A DNA stretch of 64,000 bases from Ceratodon purpureus. Lineage: Eukaryota > Streptophyta > Bryopsida > Pseudoditrichales > Ditrichaceae. The position numbers were made by a program, and so were the translations under genes. Below the pieces are notes generated by a model, which had not been told where the DNA came from, did no database searches, and saw only the letters and a list, made by a program, of their open reading frames with translations. The stretch covers positions 7,135,909 through 7,199,908 of the forward strand of contig CM026427.1 of assembly GCA_014871385.1 (NCBI GenBank), given 5' to 3'. This document shows positions 12,813-24,764 of this stretch, piece by piece (positions within the stretch are counted from its first letter, which is position 1; every line of letters starts with the position of its first letter).

Positions 12813-14826
12813 GGCGCTCCGCCCGACCTCCGCACTCGTGCTCCGCAGACAACAATCTTCGTCTTCGAATTCCCATTCAACAGAATCATCTCCACAACGC
12901 CGGAGTCCGAGGCAAGTGTGCACCATGCTCGGTTGATATCCGTAATATACTTACGTGATATTGGCTCAATAACCATCTCATATCCGCTAGAGAACACTTA
13001 ATTTTGTTGCTATACCCGCAAAATACCCGGCTCTCAATGCTTCTTGTGTTCAGAGGCGCTGAGTCGGCCCCTCTGTGTTTGTGCCAGTCAATGCTGCAGG
13101 GCGCTGTTGGGCGGGTATCAACTTGCACTGGGAAATTGCCATTGGCTTTGAAAACGGCTTTGGGGTGAGAAGGAAGCTTCAACTACTTTTCTTATGGAGA
13201 GGATTCTTGGTGACTTCCATTGGTTTTGAATATTATGATCTTGAAATATAGGGTAAGAAGATCAAGGATCAAGGTGTTTAGATTTTCCCAAATAAACACA
13301 TGGCTATAGTATTACCTATAAACACTATCCCACCAACTCCACAGAATGATGCCACTGTGACTTGATTTCTAATAAACATAGGATACTAGTGTCACTATGC
13401 ATGGATTTCAAATCCAAAATCCTATTGATACGAATATTGGAGAAAAAAACGTTCATTTTTCATGAACCTTACTTCTCTAAAAGGGAAAATTTTTGTTCTA
13501 AAGACAACACTTTTAGAAATAGATTAGATTTTCTGAAGTTCGTGGTTTTAAGCCAACTGACCTTACAGTATGTCCCATATTTCAATAAGAAATGGCCATT
13601 TCGAATTGATGATTGTTAGATTCTTGTCAGCAGACTTTACCACATACCTGCATGACTACCGTTTGGAAAATTGGGAAGGCTCTGAATGCTACAATAAGCC
13701 TGTCCATGATAAACCCTGCACAGTATTCAAGAGTTTGCAAGGTCACACCTGAGACCCATCTGCCAACATCTACCTCCGAACAGATGACTGCTCATCCCTG
13801 CCGAACACTTGAATGCAACATCATGGATTCATCACCTCCTCACACACACACACTAATCACCTCATCACACTAATCTCACCAAACCATCAAAACATGGCTT
13901 TTCCAAGACCCACTGTTCCCATGAATGCATGCCAGAGAGCTGTGTGCATGTCAACTTGGCAGAAAATCAAAAGTTGCAGTCAACAGTGACATCCCATCCT
14001 TCCAAATGACGCAAGCTTTATGTGCAAATTTAGAGATCCAGCTGCAGCTCCGGAAGCTCTCATGGTGGTATCGTCTCCACCTTTACTCCGTCAGGGGAGG
14101 AGCAACATGCCAATGGTTCGGACAGTGTCGCAGTATATCTCAATTAAGGCTGATGAGTCATTGATGACACCGGATTTCTAACTCGGTGAGTTAGTTTCGC
14201 AGTTGAAGCTGCAGCTAATTAGTTAGCTGCGAGACGAGGTGACTGATGTGCTGATCATGGACTTGCAGGTGAGAGCTGGTGGAGTTCACACAAACCGAGA
14301 GCTTGATCTGAGCGTTCAGTGCCCGGCTCGTTGTTTATTCCAAGTCTTTTGTTGACATCTTTGACCTGGAAGTTGGTTGGGACAGTGTCTTCTTGACACG
14401 CTTCTCTTTCCTTCCCTTTTTTCCCTGAGCCTCTTTTTCTGTTACCAATTTCTTGGAGGGAGGTACTAAGGTAGAGATGGAGGCTTAACTTAATAAAATG
14501 GTGAAAATGTACTATGTTAGCTCATTTCAGGGCGGACATGTAGGTGCCTAGGACATCGAATATTTTGTTTGGTCACTGGAAGGGAGCCGTAGCGGAGAAG
14601 ATATTTGGAGGAGAAGCTACTCATGAACCAGCAGACCAAGCTCTGTCTCCTCATGCAAGAGCTGGAGTTCGGGACGACGAGCTTGAGGACGCAGTGGTAG
14701 CAGCTTGACGACTGACTGAATGAACGACTGACTGTCTTCTGTGTCTGTGTGACCGTCTTCGAGCAAGCGTCCTAGTTTTCTTCGCACGACTCGAGTAAGA
14801 ACAGGATTTTGAAGCAGTGGGCATTG
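12813..14826. other. Intergenic region between divergent DUS2 and epimerase genes
   Basis: DUS2 reads leftward and the epimerase rightward, so both promoters should lie here. Bases 13200-13600 are AT-rich and 14160-14800 more balanced. Short open frames (60-98 codons) show no conservation pattern I recognise. No RNA gene or repeat was seen. Confidence 0.45.
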
Positions 14827-17800
14827 ATGGGTAGCTTGGGATCGGCTATGCCGACCTCGGGTACTTCTTCGCCCTTCTTTCGTCGTCGAAGTCCTCGGCT
14901 TTCGCGAACCTATAATTTTGGAGGTAAGGTACCATTTTTTCAGTTCGAAGGTCGTGCTAGCTTTACTGAGTCGGTTGCAAAGGCGATGTGGGCGTGTTTT
15001 CGGGAGTGTTTTGAGATTTGCAGCAACGGTTCAATTTTGTGGACATAGGTTTGTGCGATGGGTGTCCTGCAATTGTTTTTCAAATTTTCACGCAGTAATT
15101 GCCGTAGGCAGAGAGGTGAGTGTTCCGTGAACTTTGCAGAGATAATTTTCCGTCTTGTTACAATCGTGGACACAGAATGCAATTTCGAAACCGGCGAAGA
15201 GAGCGGCACAAACAAGAGGTTGTGTGCAATGGACTCCCAATCGTCTTCTTTTTAAGTAACTAAAGTCTGGAGAAATTGGAAGTCGTGGGATCGCGAGAGT
15301 TTCGTGCGCGCACGTTCATGCGTGATTTTGTACAGACGTGGTTTCGTGCCTTAGGTTGTGAATTAGTTGCGGATCTTCGTTTTTGCGAATACTATCTAAA
15401 TTGCCAATTTGGTTTTACAGAAACGAAATTGGCTTGGTTTGCCACCTGTCATCGCATTTTCAATGTGGTGTTAATTACTTTGGTTGAAGAATGTTGATAA
15501 ACATCGACAAGGAACAACTCTAATTCAGCGGGAATGACCTTCGTGACATGGATACTATAAATTATTTTGGCAACATGTTTCGCGATTTCGCCCTTTTCTC
15601 GAACACAACACTTTCAGAGAGTTTCCTCAGAGGGCTTGGAGGAAAGAATGAAGCGGCTACTTAACCTATGCTCGGTCACTTTCTGCAGGTGTGGATTGCG
15701 CAAGCATGCAACCCCGGTTGTACTTCGTCGGCAAGGTGCTCCTGGCAGTGTTGTTCACTGCCTTTTGCATGAGTGCCTTGCGCCAAACATCTTCTCTTGC
15801 AGGCCCCAGCAAGGTATTAACCACATTCTGCCACTTGAAGAAAGCTTAGCGAGAGCGACAAATAATTCGCTAACTTAGGAGGTTTGCCATTTGATTACCA
15901 GTGACCAATTTCTTATGAATGTGACCAAGTTGAAGGTAGTGGTGGATTCCCAGCGATTAAAAATGTGTAGCTTAACCATGCGATTGTAATTTCTGTGCAG
16001 TTTGCAACGCATGAGAGGGGAGTGACTCATGTGCTGGTTACGGGAGGGGCTGGGTTTATTGGCTCGCATGCAGCTCTTCGCCTGCTGGAAGACGGCCACC
16101 GCGTGACTATCCTTGTATGTTGTTCAACCTCTCTTTGATTGAAATTTTTACTATGAATTACAAGGTAGCCCTCTAGTGTTCGATAAATAAGGGCTTCGAA
16201 TTTATGATCTGGGCATACGATTTCTGGGATTTTGACCACAACCTGAGCAAGAATAATGTTCTGGGTTAATACCCCTAATTTGAATAGTTAGAGAGTAGTC
16301 GTGACATGATTTGCAAATGACTACGATCCGAGTTGTGTTGGTATGTTGAATGCTGTATCTTACTCTTCTGGGACACAGGATAATTTGTCACGTGGGAACA
16401 TGGGAGCTGTGGAGCAATTGCAAGCCTTGTTTCCCGAACCAGGCAGGTTGCAGTTCGTCTATGGCGACCTGGGTGACAGCAAACGAGTGAACGAGATTTT
16501 TGAACAGAATGCAATAGACGCAGTGATGCATTTTGCAGCTATTGCTTATGTTAGCGAAAGTATGGCCGATCCTTTACGGTATTACCACAACATCACATTC
16601 AACACTTTGACAGTCTTGGAGGCCATGAAGACCCACGGAGTGAAGAAGCTTATCTACTCCAGCACATGTGCGACTTATGGTGAGCCTGAGAAGATGCCCA
16701 TCACTGAAAATACACCTCAGGTATGCCACTGACTGAATTACATAACATACCGTAGCATCATAGTTTGTTCGTCCAAGATAATTCTTAAATAAGAAAACAA
16801 AGAATTGGGAAAATCTAAGGATAGATAAACCAAAGTAGGATCAATTATTTTTAGCGATCTTTTGCTAAGTTTTAGCCATTTGAGGCTATTATTAGATCGC
16901 TTTTGAGAACACGAAAATCAATAAATCCTTTTTTTTCAGAATCGAACATTATTTTTTCCAAAAGGAAAAAAATATTCTGTAGGTGGTCGACGACCCACTT
17001 ATGGTGCTACGGTTGATGAGTAGAGTTCGAGTATTTTTGTTTTATTGCTGGAATCTAATGAATCGTTGACACATTTTGCATGCACAGGTACCAATCAACC
17101 CCTATGGAAAGGCGAAAAAAATGTCAGAGGATCTGATCAAGGACTTCGCAACAACTGCCGATTTGTCTGTCATGATATTGAGGTACCGGCGTACCGCTTT
17201 GCTTGTACATTTCTGTCGTTCATTACAGCCGTTTTCAGGATTGAGTACTATTTTGTAAGGTGGATTCTGAATCTTGGCAAACATGAAGGTTACGTTGTTT
17301 CATCTTGTTCTACTACAAGACCTAACCTGCACTCTTCTAGGCGATGAAATAATTAATGAATCAAATGACTTGGGTCCAGATATTTCAACGTCATTGGCTC
17401 AGACCCAAAGGGCAGGCTTGGAGAAGCACCACGACCGGAGCTTCGAAAGCATGCTCGCATTTCGGGAGCTTGTTTTGACGCTGCTGCGGGAATCATCCCT
17501 GGAATACAGGTTTGTCTTCGATATATGTGTGTTTTCTACAGCGTAACTTATCTCTATGCTTGTCAAACAACTTGTTCTATTCTTTTTCCCGAAAATACCA
17601 GTAATTACAATAATCAACTTTTATTCATAGAATTTACCAAGACGGTATATTTGCCTTCCTAGACTGTCTTTATCCAAAGAGATGGACAACAGCATCTTTG
17701 CATCGTCATCGTTGAGTCCATTTATAATTTTTTGAAATTTCTTCGTTTTGACCAGGTGAGAGGACAAGACTACAATACCTCGGATGGCACATGCATTCGT

Positions 17801-18247
17801 GATTATATCCACGTTACAGACCTGGTTGATGCTCACGTCAAAGCCTTGGACAAAGCAGAGATGGGCAAGGTTTCGATATACAATGTGGGCACAGGCAAAG
17901 GTACAACGAGGCCTATCTACCGCTTGTGTTTCCAGGCTTGTTTTCGGTTTGTGTATCAATTATATTCCTCGAGAATAGTGGCATGAACAAAGTGTTGTTG
18001 GTTCTTTCCTGCAGGGAGTTCTGTGAAAGAGTTTGTAGAGGCATGCAGGTTTGCAACTGGTGTAAATGTCACTGTAACCATGCTTGATCGACGACCTGGT
18101 GACTATGCCGAAGTGTACAGTGACCCGTCCAAGATCCAACGCGAATTGAATTGGAGTGCCCAGCACTTGGATTTGAGAGAGAGCTTAGCTGATGCATGGA
18201 GGTGGCGCAAACGGCATCCTGATGGCTATTCGGTTGCAATGATCTAA
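14827..18247 (+). CDS. UDP-arabinose 4-epimerase (UXE/MUR4 type), 8 exons
   Basis: Interconverts UDP-xylose and UDP-arabinopyranose in the Golgi lumen for arabinose-containing wall polymers. Exons: 14827-14923, 15689-15813, 16001-16114, 16379-16720, 17088-17182, 17380-17509, 17756-17900, 18015-18247. All junctions are GT-AG and in phase, giving 426 residues, close to Arabidopsis MUR4 length. The N terminus is Ser/Arg-rich, then a signal-anchor helix lies at about 43-63 ([20 protein letters not shown]), the usual type II topology. The catalytic SDR domain follows: NAD-binding TGGAGFIGS (88-96), HFAAIAYV, the active-site segment SSTCATYGE (206-214), YGKAK (Tyr232, Lys236), [47 protein letters not shown] and [13 protein letters not shown]. 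The long anchor and RPELR segment favour UXE over cytosolic UDP-glucose 4-epimerase. The first two exons were placed by reading frame and splice phase, so they are a little less certain. Confidence 0.95.
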
Positions 18248-18436
18248 GCAGTGATTAATTTTACAGCTGGCCAAATTCTTTCGATTAATTCGGGAAGGAG
18301 AGTAAATATGTAAGTGAAGTTGGACACTGCACAGGAATTATTATGTAGGTCCCCTACAGAGGGGAACACAGAGCAATAGAGTCCACTAGCATAGAGGAGA
18401 TACATCTCATTCTTTTGACAATCAGCAGTTGTGTTC

Positions 18437-18442
18437 AATAAA
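18437..18442 (+). promoter_or_regulatory. AATAAA poly(A) signal candidate for the epimerase
   Basis: A canonical AATAAA lies about 190 bp downstream of the epimerase stop codon on the same strand, a suitable distance for 3'-end formation. Confidence 0.4.
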
Positions 18443-19538
18443 TGTGTGCTTCACACGCGGCTTTAGTAGAAAGGACATCGTCCAAGGATTAAAATCTGAG
18501 AGGTTGTCACTTACTCAATTGAATTCGAGTCTTGAAGCAAAGGCTGCTTGTGTTGATGAATCTTGCAGCTATCCATACACTTCGCGAGCCTAACAGCTGC
18601 AACTCGTGTGTTTACCTGCTGCCGTGCCACACCGTACATTTCAATGCAAGCTGGGTGCACAGCGCAAAGCGATCTATGCTTTCGCCTTTTACTGAAGTAT
18701 TCCACGCGCTGGGTATGCACACCGGCATACTTCTTTTGTTGTACTCAAGTAAGGGACCATGAATACAATATCTCAAGTGAATAGAACAAAGTAAGGTACA
18801 GAAAGCAAGGAAGTTCTAGGAGTTACGAATCTGGCCTAGAATGCGTCCAAGCAGTCTATTACAAATTTACTTTTAATGATTGTCATGTCATCAAGTCGTT
18901 TTGAGTGGCGCACCAGAAGCAAAATCTGGCTCTGATAACAGAGACTTACTAGGATACTTTTGCCATAGATAATGCTCACTTTGAAATCTCTAGGGGAGTA
19001 AAAGCATCGAAAAGCACAAAACTTTGCCCACATAGCTCATTGGAGAAACCAAAGTGCCCAGAGCACCTTGCAATTACCAGCGTGGTGGTGTACTGAGCCG
19101 TGCCAGCTGAAGCACCAAAAAGAAAGCTGTAGAGAGCAACAGAACTGAAAGAGCATGTAGGCTTGGATAAGCTCACAGCAAAACTAATTCAACAACAGGC
19201 TCATCTAAACCACGCCCGCTTCTCTCTACACTTGTGATCCTACCAAGCGTTGTTCTTCATCAAAAAAAAAAGTTCTCTTATGCAGAATTTGCAATTACTA
19301 AATGGATGCAGTAAGTTATGAGGCAGGGAGATAATAGAATAAACCTTCGGCCCTTTGCCTACGGGGCTAGTTAACAGACGCCTTGAATCACCGACCCCAA
19401 GGCATACTCCAATTCTGCAGAAATATTGACATCCCACAGAGACCCAGCTGGCACAAAAACATATAACGCGTTTCAAACTCTATCAAAATAATCATTTTAA
19501 GAAATATGGTGACTAAGAAAAACAAGGTTTAAACATTT
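18443..19538. other. Intergenic region left of the palindrome
   Basis: Apart from the tRNA remnant, I see only short frames with no family resemblance. A short segment at 18545-18735 has patchy similarity to 35265-35445 (shared GAATCTTGCAGCTATCC and CCGGCATAC), possibly an old dispersed repeat. Confidence 0.4.
18902..18937 (+). pseudogene. Internally deleted initiator tRNA-Met remnant
   Basis: The segment starts like the intact initiator tRNA genes at 20249 and 23982 (GAGTGGCGCA, then AGAAGC). It then jumps to the 3' end (CTGGCTCTGATA), losing the anticodon arm and most of the T arm. Short flanks also match the intact copies (GTCATCAAG before, ACAGAGAC after), so it derives from the same locus type. 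It cannot fold as a tRNA. Confidence 0.75.
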
Positions 19539-20940
19539 AGACGACATGCGGAGGTGAAGCTAGTCTAGTGGTAGATTACTTTGAGTTGATAGCACCATCC
19601 ACACTACCTATTTCCCGAGAGTTATGTTTTGATAGCACTTATAAAACAAAGTGTATGTGACATGTTACTGGCCAAAAGAAGTCCAGTCGAAAGATCAAAC
19701 TGGTGGTAAGCTTCCCGAGTGAGATGATCCAATCCACAGGATTTCAGAACTACAGAATTCATTTAGTTACAGATGGCATGTCAAAGAAAAAAAAAATCGA
19801 AACCGTAAGTCTAGTCGTCTCTTGAATTCAAGATATGTAAACGGATCCACTGGAAAAATACTCACTTCATACTACTACCGGTGCTACGAGAATGAAATGA
19901 TTTTCGATGGTGAGAATTCACTCGAATCTCCGCAGCTACAGATGCTTGGAGACCGTGTCTTGAAACAGCGATAAATAGGATTAATTAGTGCCTCACATGT
20001 TGATGATCAATTTTTCGCAATGAGATGAAATTTACAGAAGAGAACTGGTCGATCTTTCATATCATTCTCTTCACTAAAAAATGAAACTAGGATTGTTTCT
20101 TTTCATTCAAGCTCAATGTGACTGGACCAACGGAACATAATCTAAACATGATGTAGGTAATAGTTGTCTCTAGGCGGTGTATGCGAGCTCTGTTTTCTCC
20201 GTTAAATCTACCTGCAAACCGCGCGACGTCATCAAGCCATTCTGGCAAATCAGAGTGGCGCAGCGGAAGCGTGGTGGGCCCATAACCCACAGGTCCGAGG
20301 ATCGAAACCTCGCTCTGATAACACAGAGACAATAGCTTCTGAATCTGATTTCTTTTCATATTTCTTACCAAAATTTTTGAGCTGATAGTCTTGAGAGAAA
20401 CAACATTGGCGCTCATACCTCACATGAATCAGTTGTGCAAGGGTGTCCTGATTACCATGGGAGTTTTGTACCTGTAGAAATGACTCTTACAGTGGAGGAT
20501 TGAATTTCTTTTATCATGCCATCTCAAACTGAATAAACTATAGTCTATATTGTGATGTCATTATAGAAGCTTACTACCGATTGGTCTTTCAACTCGACCA
20601 CTACTTTTGGCTACCACTACTCTTCGCTGATGTGTTACCTACACTAATTGATTTATGAGGGTTATAACTTGGCTCTATTGGGAAGAGGAGCTTTGAAGCC
20701 TTGAAAAGCCATACTCTTTTCCATGCAGCTTGACTTCTTCCTCCCTACTTGACTAGGTTTGTTTATCCGTTGTCGCCTTGTGTAGTCCACGTCTGTCAAT
20801 GCCTTAGTTGCCCATTGTCCTTTGCTCTTTATTTGTAGATATTATTCATTGTCTCCTTCTTCCAATTACTCTATTTGCTCTAAGCTGCTTCAGCCATGGC
20901 ACCACAAGGATTTTGGGTCTTCTCTCACATTGCAAGCTTT
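19539..20940 (+). repeat. Left arm of 1.4-kb palindrome
   Basis: Reverse complement of 23362-24764. The outer boundary is at AGACGACATGCGG and the inner boundary at CATTGCAAGCTTT. In the stretches compared base by base, the only differences are one insertion/deletion and a neighbouring substitution near 19582 (ACTTTGAGTTG against ACTTTTGTGTTG). The arm contains one intact initiator tRNA-Met gene. Confidence 0.92.
20249..20320 (+). tRNA. Initiator tRNA-Met (CAT)
   Basis: A 72-nt gene that folds completely: acceptor ATCAGAG pairs with CTCTGAT, discriminator A; D arm with TGGCGCAGCGG (A box); anticodon stem GTGGG/CCCAC around loop CCCATAA, anticodon CAT; T stem CGAGG/CCTCG around ATCGAAA (B box). 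Three consecutive G:C pairs in the anticodon stem and the A-type T loop (ATCGAAA rather than TTCGA) are eukaryotic initiator features. Compared with the usual plant CCAGG/CCTGG T stem, the second pair is flipped but still paired. No intron or CCA is encoded. A TTTT stretch about 30 bp downstream could end RNA polymerase III transcription. Confidence 0.97.
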
Positions 20941-21873
20941 TGTGGAGTGTAGCATTTTTTTGTTCCATTTGCACCGTCTATTTGTGTGGAGACAAATAGG
21001 GTATGGCAAAGTTAGGTATAGATAAGGATGAAAGTTTTAGAATTTGACACTCTTTCTGTTAATTTAAAGAATTGGAGGGTATGGTTTATTGAGAATGGCT
21101 TTAGTTTTGCTTTTGAATTACTTTGGTTTAAGAAGCAGCATAATATATAAGTAATAACTCAATATAATGGAACAAATTAAGCCCTCTTTGTTATGGGCTT
21201 GTATATTTGTAGAGAATGTGCACGTTTCTTTTATTGATGGTGGCGCAAGATATTTTTTGTTCCATTTTTGGAAGGGCTAAGAGAATAAAGAAGAATTACT
21301 TGTGTAGCTTTGGCAAAAGTCTTGTCTTCTCTTTTGTGTATGATTTGCCAAACGCATCACTTAGTAGATGACTTCCTTTGTGCTTCTTTCTTAGTCCAAA
21401 TGTACTCTTGAGAAATTCCATTTCGGTTCCGAGCCCTGCGTGGCAAAGATAGGCGTGGCGTACCAGACTTCCTCAAACAATGTGAGCATCTTCCTCCTTT
21501 GTATGTCACTCTGCTTGAACCGAGATATTTCCTTGAAAACCTGCATGTGGATGCAGATTGTAGTCCGCCACGCCTAAAAGATTCTTTCTTAAGGAGTGTC
21601 ATTAAGCTCATGCCTACATTTTTGGATCCATAGTTGCCAAATGATGTTGACTCTAAAAATGTCCCATGATGTGTTTTTGATGACAAGGCGTTTGCTAATG
21701 TTTTGTCAAACTTATGCAACCTTGTTATGTTGTTCGTTGGGAGGAATTAGGGGACAATATATGATGTGTGGTGATGTGGTGGATTTGTTGATGAGACTTG
21801 CTTGTGAGCGGAAGGTCACTTATAAAGAGCAGGGCGGTGCTACAATGGGGCATGTATACATTAGAGGAAAAAT

Positions 21874-22202
21874 GGGGTCTCCAAAGGGCCTTGTAAGACA
21901 GCCCGGATTAGGTGAGCTTCCTGCCCGCTGACACTTCTCTGCGAAATCTCATTGGTGGATATCCTGCCCGCTGACAACACAATTCGCCCCGTTGACAACA
22001 GGATCCACTACTGTCCAATGGGGTGACAGCAGTGGGCAACGCCTTCGCTGCAAGCGATTGGCTAGACCCCCCAAATGCCAACTGCTGGCAGTGCTGGAAG
22101 CATTTGGCGACCTGCTGGCACCATTGGTGCCAGCAGGTCAAGTGCACGGCCATGGCCTAATTTTCAGGCACGGATTTTGACCAAAGGCCTTTTGGAGACC
22201 CC
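21874..22202. mobile_element. MITE-like element with GGGGTCTCC inverted ends
   Basis: The left end GGGGTCTCCAAAGGGCCTT and right end AAAGGCCTTTTGGAGACCCC are imperfect inverted repeats of about 20 bp, 329 bp apart. The same three bases, AAT, flank both ends (21871-21873, 22203-22205), a possible target duplication. The interior is non-coding and holds a strong hairpin. A 3-bp duplication with G-rich ends recalls PIF/Harbinger MITEs, but those prefer TWA, so the superfamily is unsure. Confidence 0.6.
22109..22139. repeat. Perfect 14-bp hairpin with ATT loop
   Basis: GACCTGCTGGCACC at 22109-22122 and its exact complement at 22126-22139 are separated by only ATT. It lies inside the MITE-like element and would form a very stable cruciform or RNA stem. 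Confidence 0.85.
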
Positions 22203-23361
22203 AATCTTCACCTAATGAAGAGCATGATCAGCGGTGTCAATCTTGGAAGGTGAGAGAGTCAACAATTGCTTTTGCTAGTGAGCTTAGTGCCGTCCAACTA
22301 CGATAGGCAGCCCCTTTGCAAGTGTGAGCCACTTGATCGTGTACACAGAGCGTGAAAGCTAGAGATGTTAGATGCACTCTTAGAACTTGGTTGTTTAAGT
22401 GGGGGTATATACTTGTCTTTGCAGTGTTGAAACTTGGGGAGTCGAGGCTAAACTTGTGGCAATGCTATTCTGTATCTAAATTTTGTCTAATAACTGAAGA
22501 ATTTGCAGTTTCTATTGGTACTGAGTTTTCTACAGCGCCATTCAACTGGGTCCCAGGGTAATCGAGAGATTGGTACCGTACTGTGTAACCGGCCTCTTTT
22601 CAAGAGTTTCTATACTGGTTGGGTAGGATTGTAGTTTTACACCTTATCCACGAGGCCTTTAGTAACGATGACCATAACCGGCTCCGTATAGCCTCATGGT
22701 AAGGAAGAGAGTACGGCCTTGGGGATAAGGAATTACGGTGTTGAATCTTTGATCATAGAGTCGTGTCTCTTATCTTCAACCCTTGCGAGAGTATATGTGA
22801 GAAACCTTCTGTACAAGGCCATCTGAGTCGAATGTCACCTAGTGCTAGGGGTGATATCTTTTGAGATTCTACAGGATGTCGTTAATGATTTCTCCTCGGT
22901 GCATAGTAATGTTGCGTAATCTCACTTGGTTGTTGGAGCTGTCTCAAAAGTCCCAAGGATGTAGCTATTTCAGACCTCGTTGACTTGTGACGAATGCTTT
23001 ATGATTTGCTTCCAAGATACCTGATGCTGCAAGAAGTGCACTTCTCGACTGCATGATAAAATGGGGGTTAGCAGCCTTCTTGCCCCTCATGTTACCTATG
23101 AGTCTAATTTGTGTGACCCGGTGTTAGGCGAGGGTCTTCCACGGAGCGTGGCCGAGAGGATCCCTTGAATTAGCATCTTCGGTAAAAGGGCACCGACTTG
23201 AAATCTGATGATCGAGATTGCAAGGACTTGACGATAATATCAAAGCAGCAAAATCAATGGGCCCACCACCTTGTCTCAATGGCTAAAAGACATTTGATCA
23301 TCAATCATGTGCTCCTCCCCGTCATATGCTAAACCTGTAGCTCTGCAACCTTGATAGCCTT

Positions 23362-24764
23362 AAAGCTTGCAATGTGAGAGAAGACCCAAAATCCTTGTGG
23401 TGCCATGGCTGAAGCAGCTTAGAGCAAATAGAGTAATTGGAAGAAGGAGACAATGAATAATATCTACAAATAAAGAGCAAAGGACAATGGGCAACTAAGG
23501 CATTGACAGACGTGGACTACACAAGGCGACAACGGATAAACAAACCTAGTCAAGTAGGGAGGAAGAAGTCAAGCTGCATGGAAAAGAGTATGGCTTTTCA
23601 AGGCTTCAAAGCTCCTCTTCCCAATAGAGCCAAGTTATAACCCTCATAAATCAATTAGTGTAGGTAACACATCAGCGAAGAGTAGTGGTAGCCAAAAGTA
23701 GTGGTCGAGTTGAAAGACCAATCGGTAGTAAGCTTCTATAATGACATCACAATATAGACTATAGTTTATTCAGTTTGAGATGGCATGATAAAAGAAATTC
23801 AATCCTCCACTGTAAGAGTCATTTCTACAGGTACAAAACTCCCATGGTAATCAGGACACCCTTGCACAACTGATTCATGTGAGGTATGAGCGCCAATGTT
23901 GTTTCTCTCAAGACTATCAGCTCAAAAATTTTGGTAAGAAATATGAAAAGAAATCAGATTCAGAAGCTATTGTCTCTGTGTTATCAGAGCGAGGTTTCGA
24001 TCCTCGGACCTGTGGGTTATGGGCCCACCACGCTTCCGCTGCGCCACTCTGATTTGCCAGAATGGCTTGATGACGTCGCGCGGTTTGCAGGTAGATTTAA
24101 CGGAGAAAACAGAGCTCGCATACACCGCCTAGAGACAACTATTACCTACATCATGTTTAGATTATGTTCCGTTGGTCCAGTCACATTGAGCTTGAATGAA
24201 AAGAAACAATCCTAGTTTCATTTTTTAGTGAAGAGAATGATATGAAAGATCGACCAGTTCTCTTCTGTAAATTTCATCTCATTGCGAAAAATTGATCATC
24301 AACATGTGAGGCACTAATTAATCCTATTTATCGCTGTTTCAAGACACGGTCTCCAAGCATCTGTAGCTGCGGAGATTCGAGTGAATTCTCACCATCGAAA
24401 ATCATTTCATTCTCGTAGCACCGGTAGTAGTATGAAGTGAGTATTTTTCCAGTGGATCCGTTTACATATCTTGAATTCAAGAGACGACTAGACTTACGGT
24501 TTCGATTTTTTTTTTCTTTGACATGCCATCTGTAACTAAATGAATTCTGTAGTTCTGAAATCCTGTGGATTGGATCATCTCACTCGGGAAGCTTACCACC
24601 AGTTTGATCTTTCGACTGGACTTCTTTTGGCCAGTAACATGTCACATACACTTTGTTTTATAAGTGCTATCAAAACATAACTCTCGGGAAATAGGTAGTG
24701 TGGATGGTGCTATCAACACAAAAGTAATCTACCACTAGACTAGCTTCACCTCCGCATGTCGTCT
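23362..24764 (-). repeat. Right arm of 1.4-kb palindrome
   Basis: Reverse complement of 19539-20940, one base longer. The flanks outside the arms (AAACATTT on the left, ATTGTTTTG on the right) share no convincing target-site duplication, so it need not be a transposon insertion. Confidence 0.92.
23982..24053 (-). tRNA. Initiator tRNA-Met (CAT), second copy
   Basis: Exact reverse-complement copy of the tRNA at 20249-20320, with the same acceptor, D, anticodon and T arms and the same downstream T run. It lies in the opposite arm, so the two genes are transcribed toward each other. Confidence 0.97.

Larger units (their letters stand above)
20941..23361. other. Spacer of the palindrome, 2.4 kb
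   Basis: Unique sequence between the inverted arms. It carries a nested MITE-like element (21874-22202). Bases 21360-21720 read in one plus frame as a protein-like stretch (for example LPPLYVTLLEPRYFLENL) interrupted by stops, which may be a decayed captured exon. No transposase motif, integrase or reverse transcriptase is visible, and no tRNA. Confidence 0.45.

Noticed and set aside
12813-12926. 38-residue upstream extension of DUS2 from the ATG at 12926
   Set aside because: Possible but not preferred; the extension is not like DUS2 homologues, which start near the DYR..LAPMVRVG strand.
14809-14826. Six-codon upstream extension of the epimerase first exon
   Set aside because: The frame there opens only through a TTG; the first ATG in frame is at 14827.
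20087-20416. 109-codon open frame, present identically at 23886-24215
   Set aside because: It runs antisense across the tRNA-Met gene and exists twice only because the arms are identical; no protein family resemblance.
19539-24764. Treating the palindrome as a foldback transposon
   Set aside because: No target-site duplication or terminal motif found at the outer ends, and the arms carry a host tRNA gene; left as an inverted duplication of unknown cause.
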